Assembly (NCBI GenBank): GCA_964035575.1
Contig: OZ037840.1
Coordinates: 744,001-808,000, forward strand
DNA from: Rhynchopus sp. YZ270_cl-10
Lineage: Eukaryota > Euglenozoa > Diplonemea > Diplonemida > Diplonemidae
Reading direction: 5' to 3'
DNA length: 64,000 nucleotides
A program made the position numbers and the translations under genes. This document shows, piece by piece, positions 22,489-32,283 of this stretch. The first letter of the stretch is position 1; each line of letters starts with the position of its first letter. The notes beneath the pieces are model-generated. The model did not search any database. It was not told where the DNA came from and was given only the letters and a program-made list of their open reading frames with translations.

Positions 22489-24166
22489 ATGAAGCTGCTG
22501 TGCGTTTTCTTCTTTGCATCGACTGCAGTGTCGGGAAGCTTCCCTGAAAGGTCCACGTGGAACTATGGTATGACGTGCCCCCACCCCAACCCCCTCTCCC
22601 CTCCTCTCCTCCTTTTGTCAATGAAGGAGGGTATGCCTCAATTTGTGTATTACCGTATTTGGAAATATTATCCCCTCCAAATACCAATACTGGCGCATAT
22701 GAGTTGTTTTTAGTTTCATTTGGTACTTAACTCCACCTGATTTTTACCCCGCGTATAGGCGCGTAAAGGCTGGGGAAAATGGGTGGGGTTTGGCCTATAC
22801 GCGACTATACGCGAGGTAAACATCAGGTGGTAACTCGGTCCATAAGAAGGAACATAAGAACATAATACTTCCAATTGCGCTATTGAAGTACCAAAAGCGG
22901 CCTCAAAAAAAAAAACACAGAATCTCATTAAAAACCACACATTTCCCCTCTTAACCTCCCTCTCCAGACCCTACTAGCAGCTCAGGCCCTTCCAACTGGG
23001 CTACACTGCAACCTGACTGCATCTCTGCCACACCTGAGTGCTCTTCCGGCGCATACAAGGCGTGCGCAGGGCAGGCACAATCCCCGATAGACATCGACAG
23101 CAGCAGCGCTGCCGACGGCAAGGCAGTGTTCCTCAACTTCTACGAGACCCCCGGCACCCGCGTCGACAGCGACGGCACAAAGTACAGCTACGACCGGATC
23201 TTCAACACCGGCCACGGCATTTCCATAGAAATGCTCAATGTGGACTACCGTCTGGTCTCTAGCCTGCTGCAGGAAACATATGTCTTGGTGGGTATCGATT
23301 ATAAGATGCCTGCTGAACACACCCTTGATGGGGTGCGACATGCGTTGGAACAACAGTTTTTGTTCAAACCTGCGGACGCACATCCACCAGATGCATCACG
23401 ACCGTGGACTGCGTCGCCGCCGGAACTTCGCATTTCCACCTTCTTCAACAACACGGTAGAAGTCAAGAATAATACCATATCCTACCCGCCTCTCATCATT
23501 GAGCAAATAGCGCACCACTATGACATGGTAAAGCGTGGTGGAGATGTGTTGTACCTCTTTCGTTTTGCGCCGACGCTCGACCTCTCAGCGAGCAGTATCT
23601 ATAGTTATACCGGTTCAAACACGGCACCTCCATGCACAGAAGGGACAACCTGGTTTGTTTCAGATGTCGTACAACATATTACAGAGGAAATGCTCGAGGT
23701 GTTCGCAGAGGGGCAAAAGATGGTGGCTCCTTTGCCTCATGGCAATGCAAGGCCGCTTCAGGCGACGTCGACCAGGAAGGTGGTGCGAAATTCGATAAAG
23801 GCGAACAGAAAACATACCTTCAGCGAGCTCTACGCGGTAGAGTTGAAGCACGCCAAATCCGATGGGGTGGTGGAGGAAAAGAGGGAGGAGATCCGGCTTG
23901 GTGCGCGGACATTGCACACAGAGAAGTCCGCGCTGCATGACAGTCTAAGCAGCGCCGTCACAGCGCTTGTCGCAGTCTTTGTTGTGGCATTGTTGATTCT
24001 GCTTGCAGTGTCGTTGGTCACCACAGGGACGTTGCCGCTTCATATTATCCCCTCCTGGCTCGGAGGAACGTCTGCCCCCGTGCGGGAAAGATGGGACGCA
24101 AAAAAGCAAATATTTGGAATTTACGTTCCCTACTCTCTCGCGCAAGACCTCGAAGAGAGTGACGAA

Positions 24167-24204
<38 letters not shown>

Positions 24205-24250
24205 GGAGGAAGAAGAGGAAGAGGAAGAGGAGGAGGAGGAAAGTAATTAA
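22489..24250 (+). CDS. Alpha-carbonic-anhydrase-like membrane protein lacking zinc ligands
   Basis: Two exons (22489-22567, 22968-24250; donor GTATGA) give 453 residues. Exon 1 encodes a signal peptide (MKLLCVFFFASTAVSG). The ectodomain keeps alpha-CA landmarks: NWATL, QSPIDI, EHTLDG and GSNTAPPCTEGTTW. The three zinc-binding histidines are replaced. Where active enzymes have FHFH-APSEH this protein has IDYKMPAEH, giving D137 and K139, and Q156 stands at the third position. It should therefore not hydrate CO2; by analogy with vertebrate CA-related proteins it may bind a ligand. A transmembrane helix lies near 355-380. The cytoplasmic tail is strongly Glu-rich (about 425-451), coded by GAGGAR repeats. 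Intron 1 carries a foldback element. Confidence 0.85.
22720..22894. mobile_element. Miniature foldback element in the carbonic-anhydrase-like gene intron
   Basis: Outer ends TTGGTACTT (22720-22728) and AAGTACCAA (22886-22894) are complementary. Inner arms 22733-22757 (CCACCTGATTTTTACCCCGC ...) and 22806-22830 match over 25 bp with two differences. A further GTATAGGC/GCCTATAC pair sits inside. The element fills nearly half of the 400-bp intron. Confidence 0.65.
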
Positions 24251-25025
24251 AAATTTTTTTTTTTTTTTTTTTTTAGAAACAAAAGCATTTAACTGCGGTT
24301 CTAGGGGACGAATCCGCGCTGCAGAGCCACCTCCTCACCCAACCAGGTCGAGGTGTGTGCGGTTTCACCACAACCCTCTCCCATGGGGGTTTTTTAATCG
24401 TTGTGATGAGTTGTTAAGTTTCTATTTTGGTTTCATGCAATGAGAAGAGGGCGCTTTCTTGTTCATACTTCAAATTTTATTCGTTTTCATTTTGACTAAA
24501 GTTGGGAGCGGCGGGATGGGGAGATCTATGAAAAGCCTTATATATTAAGGTGACTAAACACTTGTCGGCTTAGGGTCATCTTATAAACTTTTCTTTATTT
24601 TGATGTGACGACTTACGCCGTGCACAGCAACCTTGTACAGTTTTTTTTTTTTCTTGATCCCTCACCATATACTATCAATTTATTGATTGCATATGATGAA
24701 AATACTTTTTTTCTGTACATTTATGTGTACCCCCTCTCTCCCCTTTAGTGCTGTGTGGCACTAAGCTAAGCGATAACCCAATAAATACAACTACGCTACC
24801 ACCCCTTTTTGCTACCGCAATGCCTCCTAGCAATAGAGATGAGGTACGCGAAGCTGTACCCATTGCTTGCTTGGGGAGACATATGAAGCCCGCGGGAATC
24901 CGCGCAGTATCTGACTGCCTTCCGTCGGTACTTCTCTAGGTATCACAGCAAAAAAAGGCCTCTGATCCATTTGATTCAATTGCACCCTCACCCCCATCCT
25001 CACCTTCATTCCCAGGCACACCCTC
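24251..25025. other. Intergenic spacer with one subfamily-A repeat and probable trans-splice acceptor
   Basis: A dispersed-repeat copy at 24548-24592 reads GGTGACTAAACACTTGTCGG, then CTTAGGGTCATCTTATAAAC. The stretch CACCTTCATTCCCAG ends 10 bases before the next ATG. No gene is seen. Confidence 0.5.
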
Positions 25026-26747
25026 ATGATGCATCTTCCCGCCCTCCTCCTGCTGCACCTCTGCAGTGCCGCGAACCCCGTGCAGCGTGTCCTCTTTGTC
25101 GGGAACTCCTATACCTATGTGAACGATTTGCCGAATATGTACCGTCAGCTTGCAGGCAGTCTGCTCCCCGACACCACAATCACAGTCACCTCGGACACCG
25201 CTGGGGGGAGAGCTTTGGAGGCGGCCGCAACTGTGCCGTCTGTGCTTGACAAACTGGCGGCAGGCGACTTTGACTTTCTGGTGCTTCAAGAGCAGTCGAC
25301 GCTGAGTGCGACACCGAACTCAGGGAAGTACTCGAGCTACGCTTGGCAGCGGACGATGTGCGAGGATGCAGTGCGCACAGTCTTTGCGCCTGCTGCGAAG
25401 AAAGCGAATGCGACGGTTGTGTTCTTTGAGACGTGGGGACGGCGGCACAACGAGGCGGAGAAGTACACCGGGCACACCACGTATCTCGGGATGCAGCGTT
25501 CTGTTTGCGATGGGTACGCTGTCTACGCCGACATTGCACGGAGAGAGGCCTGCAGCACAGTCGCCACAGCGCGGGCAGGAGAAGTCTACAAGAAGGTGTA
25601 CGAGGCAGGGCTGCCCTCAGGCGACCCTTCATTGGACACGGCGTCGTCCTTCTACCAGCTCTACTCTGGAGACGGAAGCCACCCCGCAGTCTCCGGTACA
25701 TACGCCATCGCTTGGTCGCTCTTTGTTGCAATAACACACAACGCACAGCAGTTCAACCCCCAAACAACCTACACCGCAGGCCTCCCCACCGAGCAAGCCT
25801 CGACCCTCGCACAGTACGCAGGAGAGGTGTACCAAGAGTACCGCTCCGTTGCGCCTGAAATCACAGCACTCCGCGGGGCGTATCCCACCGGAAGGTACAT
25901 CATCCGGAAGGACGTGATCTCCGTCTGGGGCGGTCCGCAAGACGATGTCAGCAACGTGTACCCCTTAGAGGTTGTGAATGGTTCGGTGTTCTGGGCTGAG
26001 CAGAATGCGTCTGTTGTGGAGGTGGAGGAGATTCCTGCGAAGGTGACCTGGAGTGATGGGACTGTCATTGCGAACAATGCTGTGGTGTGTGAATGGCGCA
26101 GTGCAACACCAGCGACATCTGCACCCACAACAGCAGAGCCTATCGCAACTCTTCCAGGGACAGGAGCCTCCGATACGACAGCATCTCCGGGTTCAGAAAT
26201 GCCAGTACACCACTCAGTTGTGCCTGCAACCACTGCACCGATTCCAACATCCACCGTGACTCCTGCGACAGAGACAGCAACACCAACAACGCCGTTACGA
26301 ACACTGACGCCACCCACACCCACGGCACTGCACGGCACTGCCCGCTGCTCGACCCGCCCATGCGAGACAGAGAACACAATGTGCAAAGAGGCTGACGGCG
26401 GGCACACCTGTGTCTCCTATGCGGCAGCAGAGTGCTGTGCAGAGCGCCCTGCATGCACATCAGGGCTGCGTGCATCAACCCAGCCGTGCACAGAAGAGGA
26501 GGCTGTGAAGGGCAGCTGTGTGTGGGTGGCGTTGTGTTGCGAGGAAGTCTTCTGCAGAGAAGGAGGGGACGACGGCACACCCGTGTGGGTGTGGGTTCTT
26601 GTGGGGGTGGGTGCGGTGGTGGCGATACTCGCAGCAGTGGCGGTGGCGTCTTTTCTGTTCTGCGGGGCAGGAAAGACGCTGACAGCTTTCTCTCTGATGG
26701 ATGAAGACTTTGTGGCCATGGAGGAGAGAACCAAGGATTCTGTGTGA
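25026..26747 (+). CDS. SGNH-hydrolase-like type I membrane protein (copy 1)
   Basis: Single exon, 573 residues. A signal peptide (MMHLPALLLLHLCSA) leads into an SGNH/GDSL-type fold like DUF4886 proteins. The nucleophile is probably S28 in FVGNSYTY. A Gln block follows (FLVLQEQST), and D216/H219 in SGDGSHPAVSG fit the D-x-x-H of block V. Residues about 350-430 are a Thr/Ser/Pro-rich stalk. Next come a Cys-rich module (RCSTRPCETENTMC ... AECCAERPAC) and a transmembrane helix (about 520-546) with a short tail. It is expected at the cell surface, deacylating a glycan or ester; the substrate is unknown. The ATG lies 10 bases after CCCAG. Confidence 0.82.
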   Translation: MMHLPALLLLHLCSAANPVQRVLFVGNSYTYVNDLPNMYRQLAGSLLPDTTITVTSDTAGGRALEAAATVPSVLDKLAAGDFDFLVLQEQSTLSATPNSGKYSSYAWQRTMCEDAVRTVFAPAAKKANATVVFFETWGRRHNEAEKYTGHTTYLGMQRSVCDGYAVYADIARREACSTVATARAGEVYKKVYEAGLPSGDPSLDTASSFYQLYSGDGSHPAVSGTYAIAWSLFVAITHNAQQFNPQTTYTAGLPTEQASTLAQYAGEVYQEYRSVAPEITALRGAYPTGRYIIRKDVISVWGGPQDDVSNVYPLEVVNGSVFWAEQNASVVEVEEIPAKVTWSDGTVIANNAVVCEWRSATPATSAPTTAEPIATLPGTGASDTTASPGSEMPVHHSVVPATTAPIPTSTVTPATETATPTTPLRTLTPPTPTALHGTARCSTRPCETENTMCKEADGGHTCVSYAAAECCAERPACTSGLRASTQPCTEEEAVKGSCVWVALCCEEVFCREGGDDGTPVWVWVLVGVGAVVAILAAVAVASFLFCGAGKTLTAFSLMDEDFVAMEERTKDSV

Positions 26748-28426
26748 GAATCCGCAATGCAGATAGATTAAAGATACAGACATTCCCGTCCATAGTTTTT
26801 GCTTTTGTTTTTTTTTTGAGAATGTGACCAAAAAATAGAGAAATAGTGTATTTTACAAGGTTAGAAAAAAATGCAAGAAATCCGGCGAGAAGAGTCATGA
26901 ACAAAAGTCCGATTATTTTATGATAAACTGTCTATTTTTGGACGAAATGTGAGGATCATTTTGATTGTGTGTCCCCCAAAAATAACATTTTTTTGATAAA
27001 TTGTTGGGGTAGTGTAGTTGCCTTGGCTGTGTTGCTACAGTTGTGCAATCTCCACTTTCTTGTTGTGTGTGTTGTGCATTGATACTTGCCTGAGGTTTAT
27101 CAATTATAATCGGTTTTTGTGGCTAAAATTCTAACTTTTTTGCAAAGTACTTATTCTCTCTATCATTTTTCTCGCAGTATCAAGTCGCGTTTCCTTTGTC
27201 CTTTGCACATATCTCGTGTTCCATCATCGTTTGTTTTTAAGTCACTCTGTTCGATTACCCTTCATGAAACTACAGGACATGTTTCTATTTTCAAGATTAT
27301 CATTTTTTATTTTTTTGTGTTATCAAGCATTGCCGAATAGAAATGGAAAACGGCAGATGGTGCGTGCCCGCTTTAGCGTATTTGGTTTTCCACTAACATA
27401 CACCTCGCTCACGTGCATCAGTGAAAAAACACAAACCTTTTGCGGTGCGATAAACGAAAAAGTGTTTTCTTTATTTCAACTTAACTGTCATATCCTGAAG
27501 TAGTTTTCTAGTTTTGCGTGAGCAGATGTAAACCACGAAATGGATTGGACTGCATGGTTGGGGGGGTCCACCCCGGTACCAAGGTACACTGTTCACGAGA
27601 GGGCTTTGTATTTCAAGTTCCATTTTTTTGTTGTTGTTGTATTTATTGCTTCTGTTTCACATTGGAGAGTGTTGAATGTTTTCAAACAGGTGTACGTTTC
27701 TAAGCATACCCTCTCTGTTTTCTTTTTGCTTTTTCATGTGGCAAGATGCATGAGAGACACGTTCATGTTGCCACAAAGGTTCGTTTGATTTATTCTGTTG
27801 GCCCCTACCCTCCTCACCGTTGTGTGTGTGTCTGTCGTGTTGTACCACAAGGGTCTTGTCTCTGTCCCATCACCACGCTTCCTTGTTCCATCCGTTTACC
27901 TGTTTTATTTTTTTGTTCCAGCTTATCTCTCCTTTACCACATCCTTTGGCTGGCCTGCTGGGGAAGTGAAAAATGTTTCAGTGCAAAGCCCCCTGCCATA
28001 AAAGGCAACGGTTTTCACTGCCAACATTGTTACATTGTTACAATCGACAGTAAAATGCAAGATACACAACCCTCTTTGGTGAGGAAGCCTATGGTCGATA
28101 CAATAACAAGCACTTTGCAAACCCGGCCAACAGCGAAATTGTGCGGAGAAGAACCAAGTGTTTTCAAAAGGGTGCGACGGGAGTGGGTCATTGGGACAAA
28201 CCACCCCATTCTGGAAGAAGTAACATAGAATGTAGGGAAGTATTTTATTGCCACAAGATTCCCCACCATCACCACCACCACCACCGCCACCCCCGCGGGA
28301 ATCCGCGCAGTATCTGACTGCCTTCCGTCGATACTTCTCTAGGTATCACAGCAAAAAGGCCTCTGATCCATTTGATTCAATTGCACCCTCACCCCCATCC
28401 TCACCTTCATTCCCAGGCACACCCTC
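26748..28426. other. Spacer of the duplicated unit with dispersed repeats
   Basis: 26991-27057 is a repeat (GATAAATTGTTGG ... CAATCTCCACT) found inverted at 51482-51547 and direct at 61071-61123. 27523-27621 is the best full copy of dispersed subfamily B. 27745-27775 is a short relative of subfamily C. The duplication junction lies at 28291, with the acceptor of the second gene at 28415-28416. No gene is seen. Confidence 0.6.
27523..27621 (+). repeat. Dispersed repeat, subfamily B, reference copy
   Basis: Blocks in order: CAGATGTAAACCACGAAATG, GACTGCATGGTTGGGG, GTCCACCCC, GGTACCAAGGTACACTG, TTCACGAGAGGGCTTTG, TATTTCAAGTTCC, then poly-T. Other copies or fragments, all on the + strand: 691-785, 4099-4140, 9830-9866, 20099-20165, 22104-22142, 31433-31470, 38519-38625, 39571-39680, 39841-39880, 61173-61210 and 61221-61322. 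It is SINE-like in size but shows no clear tRNA-type promoter boxes. Confidence 0.7.
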
Positions 28427-30841
28427 ATGATGCATCTTCCCGCCCTCCTCCTGCTGCACCTCTGCAGTGCCGCGAACCCCGTGCAGCGTGTCCTCTTTGT
28501 CGGGAACTCCTATACCTATGTGAACGATTTGCCGAATATGTACCGTCAGCTTGCAGGCAGTCTGCTCCCCGACACCACAATCACAGTCACCTCGGACACC
28601 GCTGGGGGCAGAGCTTTGGAGGCGGCTGCAACTGTGCCGTCTGTGCTTGACAAACTGGCGGCAGGCGACTTTGACTTTCTGGTGCTTCAAGAGCAGTCGA
28701 CGCTGAGTGCGACACCGAACTCAGGGAAGTACTCGAGCTACGCTTGGCAGCGGACGATGTGCGAGGATGCAGTGCGCACAGTCTTTGCGCCTGCTGCGAA
28801 GAAAGCGAATGCGACGGTTGTGTTCTTTGAGACGTGGGGACGGCGGCACAACGAGGCGGAGAAGTACACCGGGCACACCACGTATCTCGGGATGCAGCGT
28901 TCTGTTTGCGATGGGTACGCTGTCTACGCTGACATTGCACGGAGAGAGGCCTGCAGCACTGTCGCCACAGCGCGGGCAGGAGAAGTCTACAAGAAGGTGT
29001 ACGAGGCAGGGCTGCCCTCAGGCGACCCTTCATTGGACACGGCGTCGTCCTTCTACCAGCTCTACTCTGGAGACGGAAGCCACCCCGCAGTCTCCGGTAC
29101 ATACGCCATCGCTTGGTCGCTCTTTGTTGCAATAACACACAACGCACAGCAGTTCAACCCCCAAACAACCTACACCGCAGGCCTCCCCACCGAGCAAGCC
29201 TCGACCCTCGCACAGTACGCAGGAGAGGTGTACCAAGAGTACCGCTCCGTTGCGCCTGAAATCACAGCACTCCGCGGGGCGTATCCCACCGGAAGGTACA
29301 TCATCCGGAAGGACGTGATATCCGTCTGGGGTGGTCCGCAAGACGATGTCAGCAACGTGTACCCCTTAGAGGTTGTGAATGGATCGGTGTTCTGGGCTGA
29401 GCAGAATGCGTCTGTTGTGGAGGTGGAGGAGATTCCTGCGAAGGTGACCTGGAGTGATGGGACTGTCATTGCGAACAATGCTGTGGTGTGTGAATGGCGC
29501 AGTGCAACACCAGCGACATCTACACCCGGAACGGCAGAGCCCATCGCAACAGGAGCTCCTGTGACTGGATCACCAGCTACATCTGTGACAGAATCACCTG
29601 CGACATCCGTAACAGGAACACCTGCAACATCTGTGACAGGAACACCAGCGACATCTGTTACAGGAACACCAGCTACATCTGTGACAGGAACACCAGCGAC
29701 ATCCGTAACAGGAACACCTGCAACATCTGTGACAGGAACACCAGCGACATCTGTGACAGGAACACCAGCGACATCTGTTACAGGAACACCAGCTACATCT
29801 GTGACAGGAACACCTGCAACATCTGTGACAGGAACACCAGCGACATCTGTGACAGGAACACCAGCGACATCCGTAACAGGAACACCTGCAACATCTGTGA
29901 CAGGAACACCAGCGACATCTGTGACAGGAACACCAGCGACATCTGTTACAGGAACACCAGCGACATCTGTGACAGGAACACCAGCGACATCTGTGACAGG
30001 AACACCAGCGACATCTGTGACAGGAACACCAGCGACATCTGTGACAGGAACACCAGCGACATCTGTGACAGGAACACCAGCGACATCTGTGACAGGAACA
30101 CCAGCGACATCTGTGACAGGAACACCAGCGACATCTGTTACAGGAACACCTGCTACATCTGTGACAGGAACACCAGCGACATCCGTAACAGGAACACCTG
30201 CAACATCTGTTACAGGAACACCAGCGACATCTGTTACAGGAACACCAGCGACATCTGTTACAGGAACACCAGCGACATCTGTTACAGGAACACCTGCAAC
30301 ATCTGTGACAGGGACACCTGCTACGTCTGTGACAGGAACACCAACCACCGCTACTCCTGCGACAGAGACACCGACGACAGCAACGCCGTTACGAACACTG
30401 ACGCCACCCACACCCACGGCACTGCACGGCACTGCCCGCTGCTCGACCCGCCCATGCGAGACAGAGAACACAATGTGCAAAGAGGCTGACGGCGGGCACA
30501 CCTGTGTCTCCTATGCGGCAGCAGAGTGCTGTGCAGAGCGCCCTGCATGCACATCAGGGCTGCGTGCATCAACCCAGCCGTGCACAGAAGAGGAGGCTGT
30601 GAAGGGCAGCTGTGTGTGGGTGGCGTTGTGTTGCGAGGAAGTCTTCTGCAGAGAAGGAGGGGACGACGGCACACCCGTGTGGGTGTGGGTTCTTGTGGGT
30701 GTGGGTGCGGTGGTGGCGATACTCGCAGCAGTGGCGGTGGCGTCTTTTCTGTTCTGCGGGGCAGGAAAGACACAGCCAGCTTTCTCTCTGATGGATGAAG
30801 ACTTTGTGGCCATGGAAGAGAGACCCAAGGATTCTGTGTGA
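28427..30841 (+). CDS. SGNH-hydrolase-like type I membrane protein (copy 2, long stalk)
   Basis: Single exon, 804 residues. The ectodomain is almost identical to copy 1, with the same signal peptide, GNSYTY nucleophile block and DGSH block. The stalk is replaced by about 30 tandem copies of the octapeptide ATSVTGTP. These are rich in Thr and Pro and likely O-glycosylated and extended. The Cys-rich module, transmembrane helix and tail follow as in copy 1, with a few substitutions near the end. The acceptor AG at 28415-28416 and the ATG spacing match copy 1. The repeat raises the ectodomain further from the membrane. Confidence 0.82.
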   Translation: MMHLPALLLLHLCSAANPVQRVLFVGNSYTYVNDLPNMYRQLAGSLLPDTTITVTSDTAGGRALEAAATVPSVLDKLAAGDFDFLVLQEQSTLSATPNSGKYSSYAWQRTMCEDAVRTVFAPAAKKANATVVFFETWGRRHNEAEKYTGHTTYLGMQRSVCDGYAVYADIARREACSTVATARAGEVYKKVYEAGLPSGDPSLDTASSFYQLYSGDGSHPAVSGTYAIAWSLFVAITHNAQQFNPQTTYTAGLPTEQASTLAQYAGEVYQEYRSVAPEITALRGAYPTGRYIIRKDVISVWGGPQDDVSNVYPLEVVNGSVFWAEQNASVVEVEEIPAKVTWSDGTVIANNAVVCEWRSATPATSTPGTAEPIATGAPVTGSPATSVTESPATSVTGTPATSVTGTPATSVTGTPATSVTGTPATSVTGTPATSVTGTPATSVTGTPATSVTGTPATSVTGTPATSVTGTPATSVTGTPATSVTGTPATSVTGTPATSVTGTPATSVTGTPATSVTGTPATSVTGTPATSVTGTPATSVTGTPATSVTGTPATSVTGTPATSVTGTPATSVTGTPATSVTGTPATSVTGTPATSVTGTPATSVTGTPATSVTGTPATSVTGTPATSVTGTPATSVTGTPTTATPATETPTTATPLRTLTPPTPTALHGTARCSTRPCETENTMCKEADGGHTCVSYAAAECCAERPACTSGLRASTQPCTEEEAVKGSCVWVALCCEEVFCREGGDDGTPVWVWVLVGVGAVVAILAAVAVASFLFCGAGKTQPAFSLMDEDFVAMEERPKDSV
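29575..30345 (+). repeat. 24-bp coding minisatellite (ATSVTGTP)
   Basis: Units of 24 bases such as CCAGCGACATCTGTGACAGG vary almost only at third positions (gcg/gca/gct, gtg/gtt/gta, tct/tcc). The peptide stays constant. Variants recur in multi-unit blocks, which suggests expansion by blocks of several units. Confidence 0.9.
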
Positions 30842-31332
30842 GGATCCGCAATGCAGATAGATTAAAGATACAGACATTCCCGTCCATAGTTTTTGCTTTT
30901 GATGATTCTTTTTTTGAGAATGTGACCAAAAAAATGAAAAATCCGGCGAGCAGAAGAGTCATGAACAAAAGTCCGATTATTTTATGATAAACTGTCTATT
31001 TTTGGACGAAATGTGAGGATCATTTTGATTGTGTGTCCCCCAATAGAAAGAGAACGTTTCTTTTTGTGTGGATTGTGCATTGATTCTCGCCTAAGGTTTA
31101 TCAATTAAAATCGGGGTGTTTTTTTTTGTGGCTAAATTTCTAACTTTTCGCGAATTATTTTCCCTCTCATTTTCTCTTTGTCCTTCGCACGTGTCTCGTT
31201 TTTCATCATAGTTTGTTTTTAAGTCACTCTGTATCATTGGCACCCCGGAAATCCAAAAAAAAAAACGAAGTACGTGACAACGAAGCAAAAAGTACGCAAA
31301 ATGGGGTGGTCAGGAGCACCAAATCATTGCTT

Positions 31333-31366
<34 letters not shown>

Positions 31367-32283
31367 TTTTGTAAGCTGGTGACTAAGCATACAAAAGCTT
31401 AGGTTCATCTTAGCAAATGTTGCTCTTTTATGAGTACTGTTCACGAGAGGGCTTTGTATTTCAAGTTCCATTTTTTTTTGTTTTTTTATTGTATTTGTTG
31501 CTGCTGTTGTACATTTATTGCTGAATGTCAAAACAGATGTACCCTTTCTAAGCACACTCGCTCTAGTACGTTTTGCTTATATGTTACGAAAGGGACGTCA
31601 TTCCTCTTGCCTCCCTACCCTCTTCACCAATGTGTGTGTGTCGTGTTGTGCCGGGTCTTGTCTCCGTCCCATCCCCGTTTACCTATTTTTTTACGCACAC
31701 TACATTGTGAGCGGAAAGTGTCATGTCGTGTAGTGTACTGTGTTTGATAACTAATAAGGGTCATTCTTGCGGAATATGGCCCCAATCAGTGTGTAGAATC
31801 GCTCAATATCAAACAACTACAAGAAGGGGGGTGAGGGAACGGCAAGATGGCACTTTTTTTTTTTGTGTTCCAGCTTATCTCTCCTTTACCACATCCTTTG
31901 GCTGGCCTGCTCGCAGAGTGAAATGTTTCAGTGCAAAGCCCCCTGCCATAAAAGGCAACGGTTTTCACTTTTTGTTACGACAGCAACAATGCAAGATACA
32001 CAACCCTCTTTGGTGAGGAAGCCCAATTGTCGATACAATTAAAAAAAAACACTTTGCAAAAACCCAGCCAACAGCGAAATTTTACGGAGAAGAACCAACT
32101 ATTTTCAAAGGGCCCCACGGGGGTGGGACCTTGGGACAGACCACCCCATTCTGGAAAAAAGGCACACACAGAAGTATTTTCAATTTCCACAACACCCCCC
32201 ACCACCATCACCACCACCACCCCTTCAGGATCGGTGCAGCACCAGCTCTCCTTTCAACCCCTTTTTCTCCCTCATTCCCCTCG
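30842..32283. other. Spacer of unit 2 with dispersed repeats and a miniature element
   Basis: It contains subfamily-A (31376-31415) and subfamily-B (31433-31470) repeats back to back, a 30-bp T-run, and the miniature element at 31238-31321. CCACCCCTTCAG with AG at 32227-32228 is the probable trans-splice acceptor of the next gene. No gene is seen. Confidence 0.55.
31238..31321. mobile_element. Miniature TIR element (TGGTGCTCC family), absent from unit 1
   Basis: Ends TGGCACCCCGGAAAT and CAGGAGCACCA are imperfect inverted repeats, and the flanks carry ATCAT/AATCAT. The interior 'agtacgcaaaatgggg' is shared with the better element at 41369-41527. At the corresponding place in unit 1 (near 27245-27255) the sequence runs from AAGTCACTCTG into other DNA without the element. 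Confidence 0.55.

Larger units (their letters stand above)
24889..28291 (+). repeat. Segmental tandem duplication, unit 1
   Basis: The unit begins at CCCGCGGGAATCCGCGCAG, contains the first SGNH-like gene, and continues through about 1.5 kb of downstream spacer to a CACCACC microsatellite. Unit 2 repeats the same order, near-identical in the gene and more diverged in the spacer. Confidence 0.8.
28292..32222 (+). repeat. Segmental tandem duplication, unit 2
   Basis: This is the second copy of the 24889-28291 unit. It matches through the upstream 130 bases, the gene, and downstream blocks such as 'cagcttatctctcctttacc', 'ggcaacggttttcact' and 'gatacacaaccctctttggt'. It ends at a CACCACC microsatellite like that at 28262. 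It is longer because of the coding minisatellite and inserted repeats. Confidence 0.8.

Noticed and set aside
22489-24250. Active carbonic anhydrase
   Set aside because: The three zinc-ligand positions are Asp, Lys and Gln, so the active-site metal cannot be bound in the usual way.
29170-30501. 443-codon antisense frame over the SGNH copy 2 stalk
   Set aside because: A by-product of the 24-bp repeat, whose units lack stops in all frames. The sense frame continues a conserved protein.
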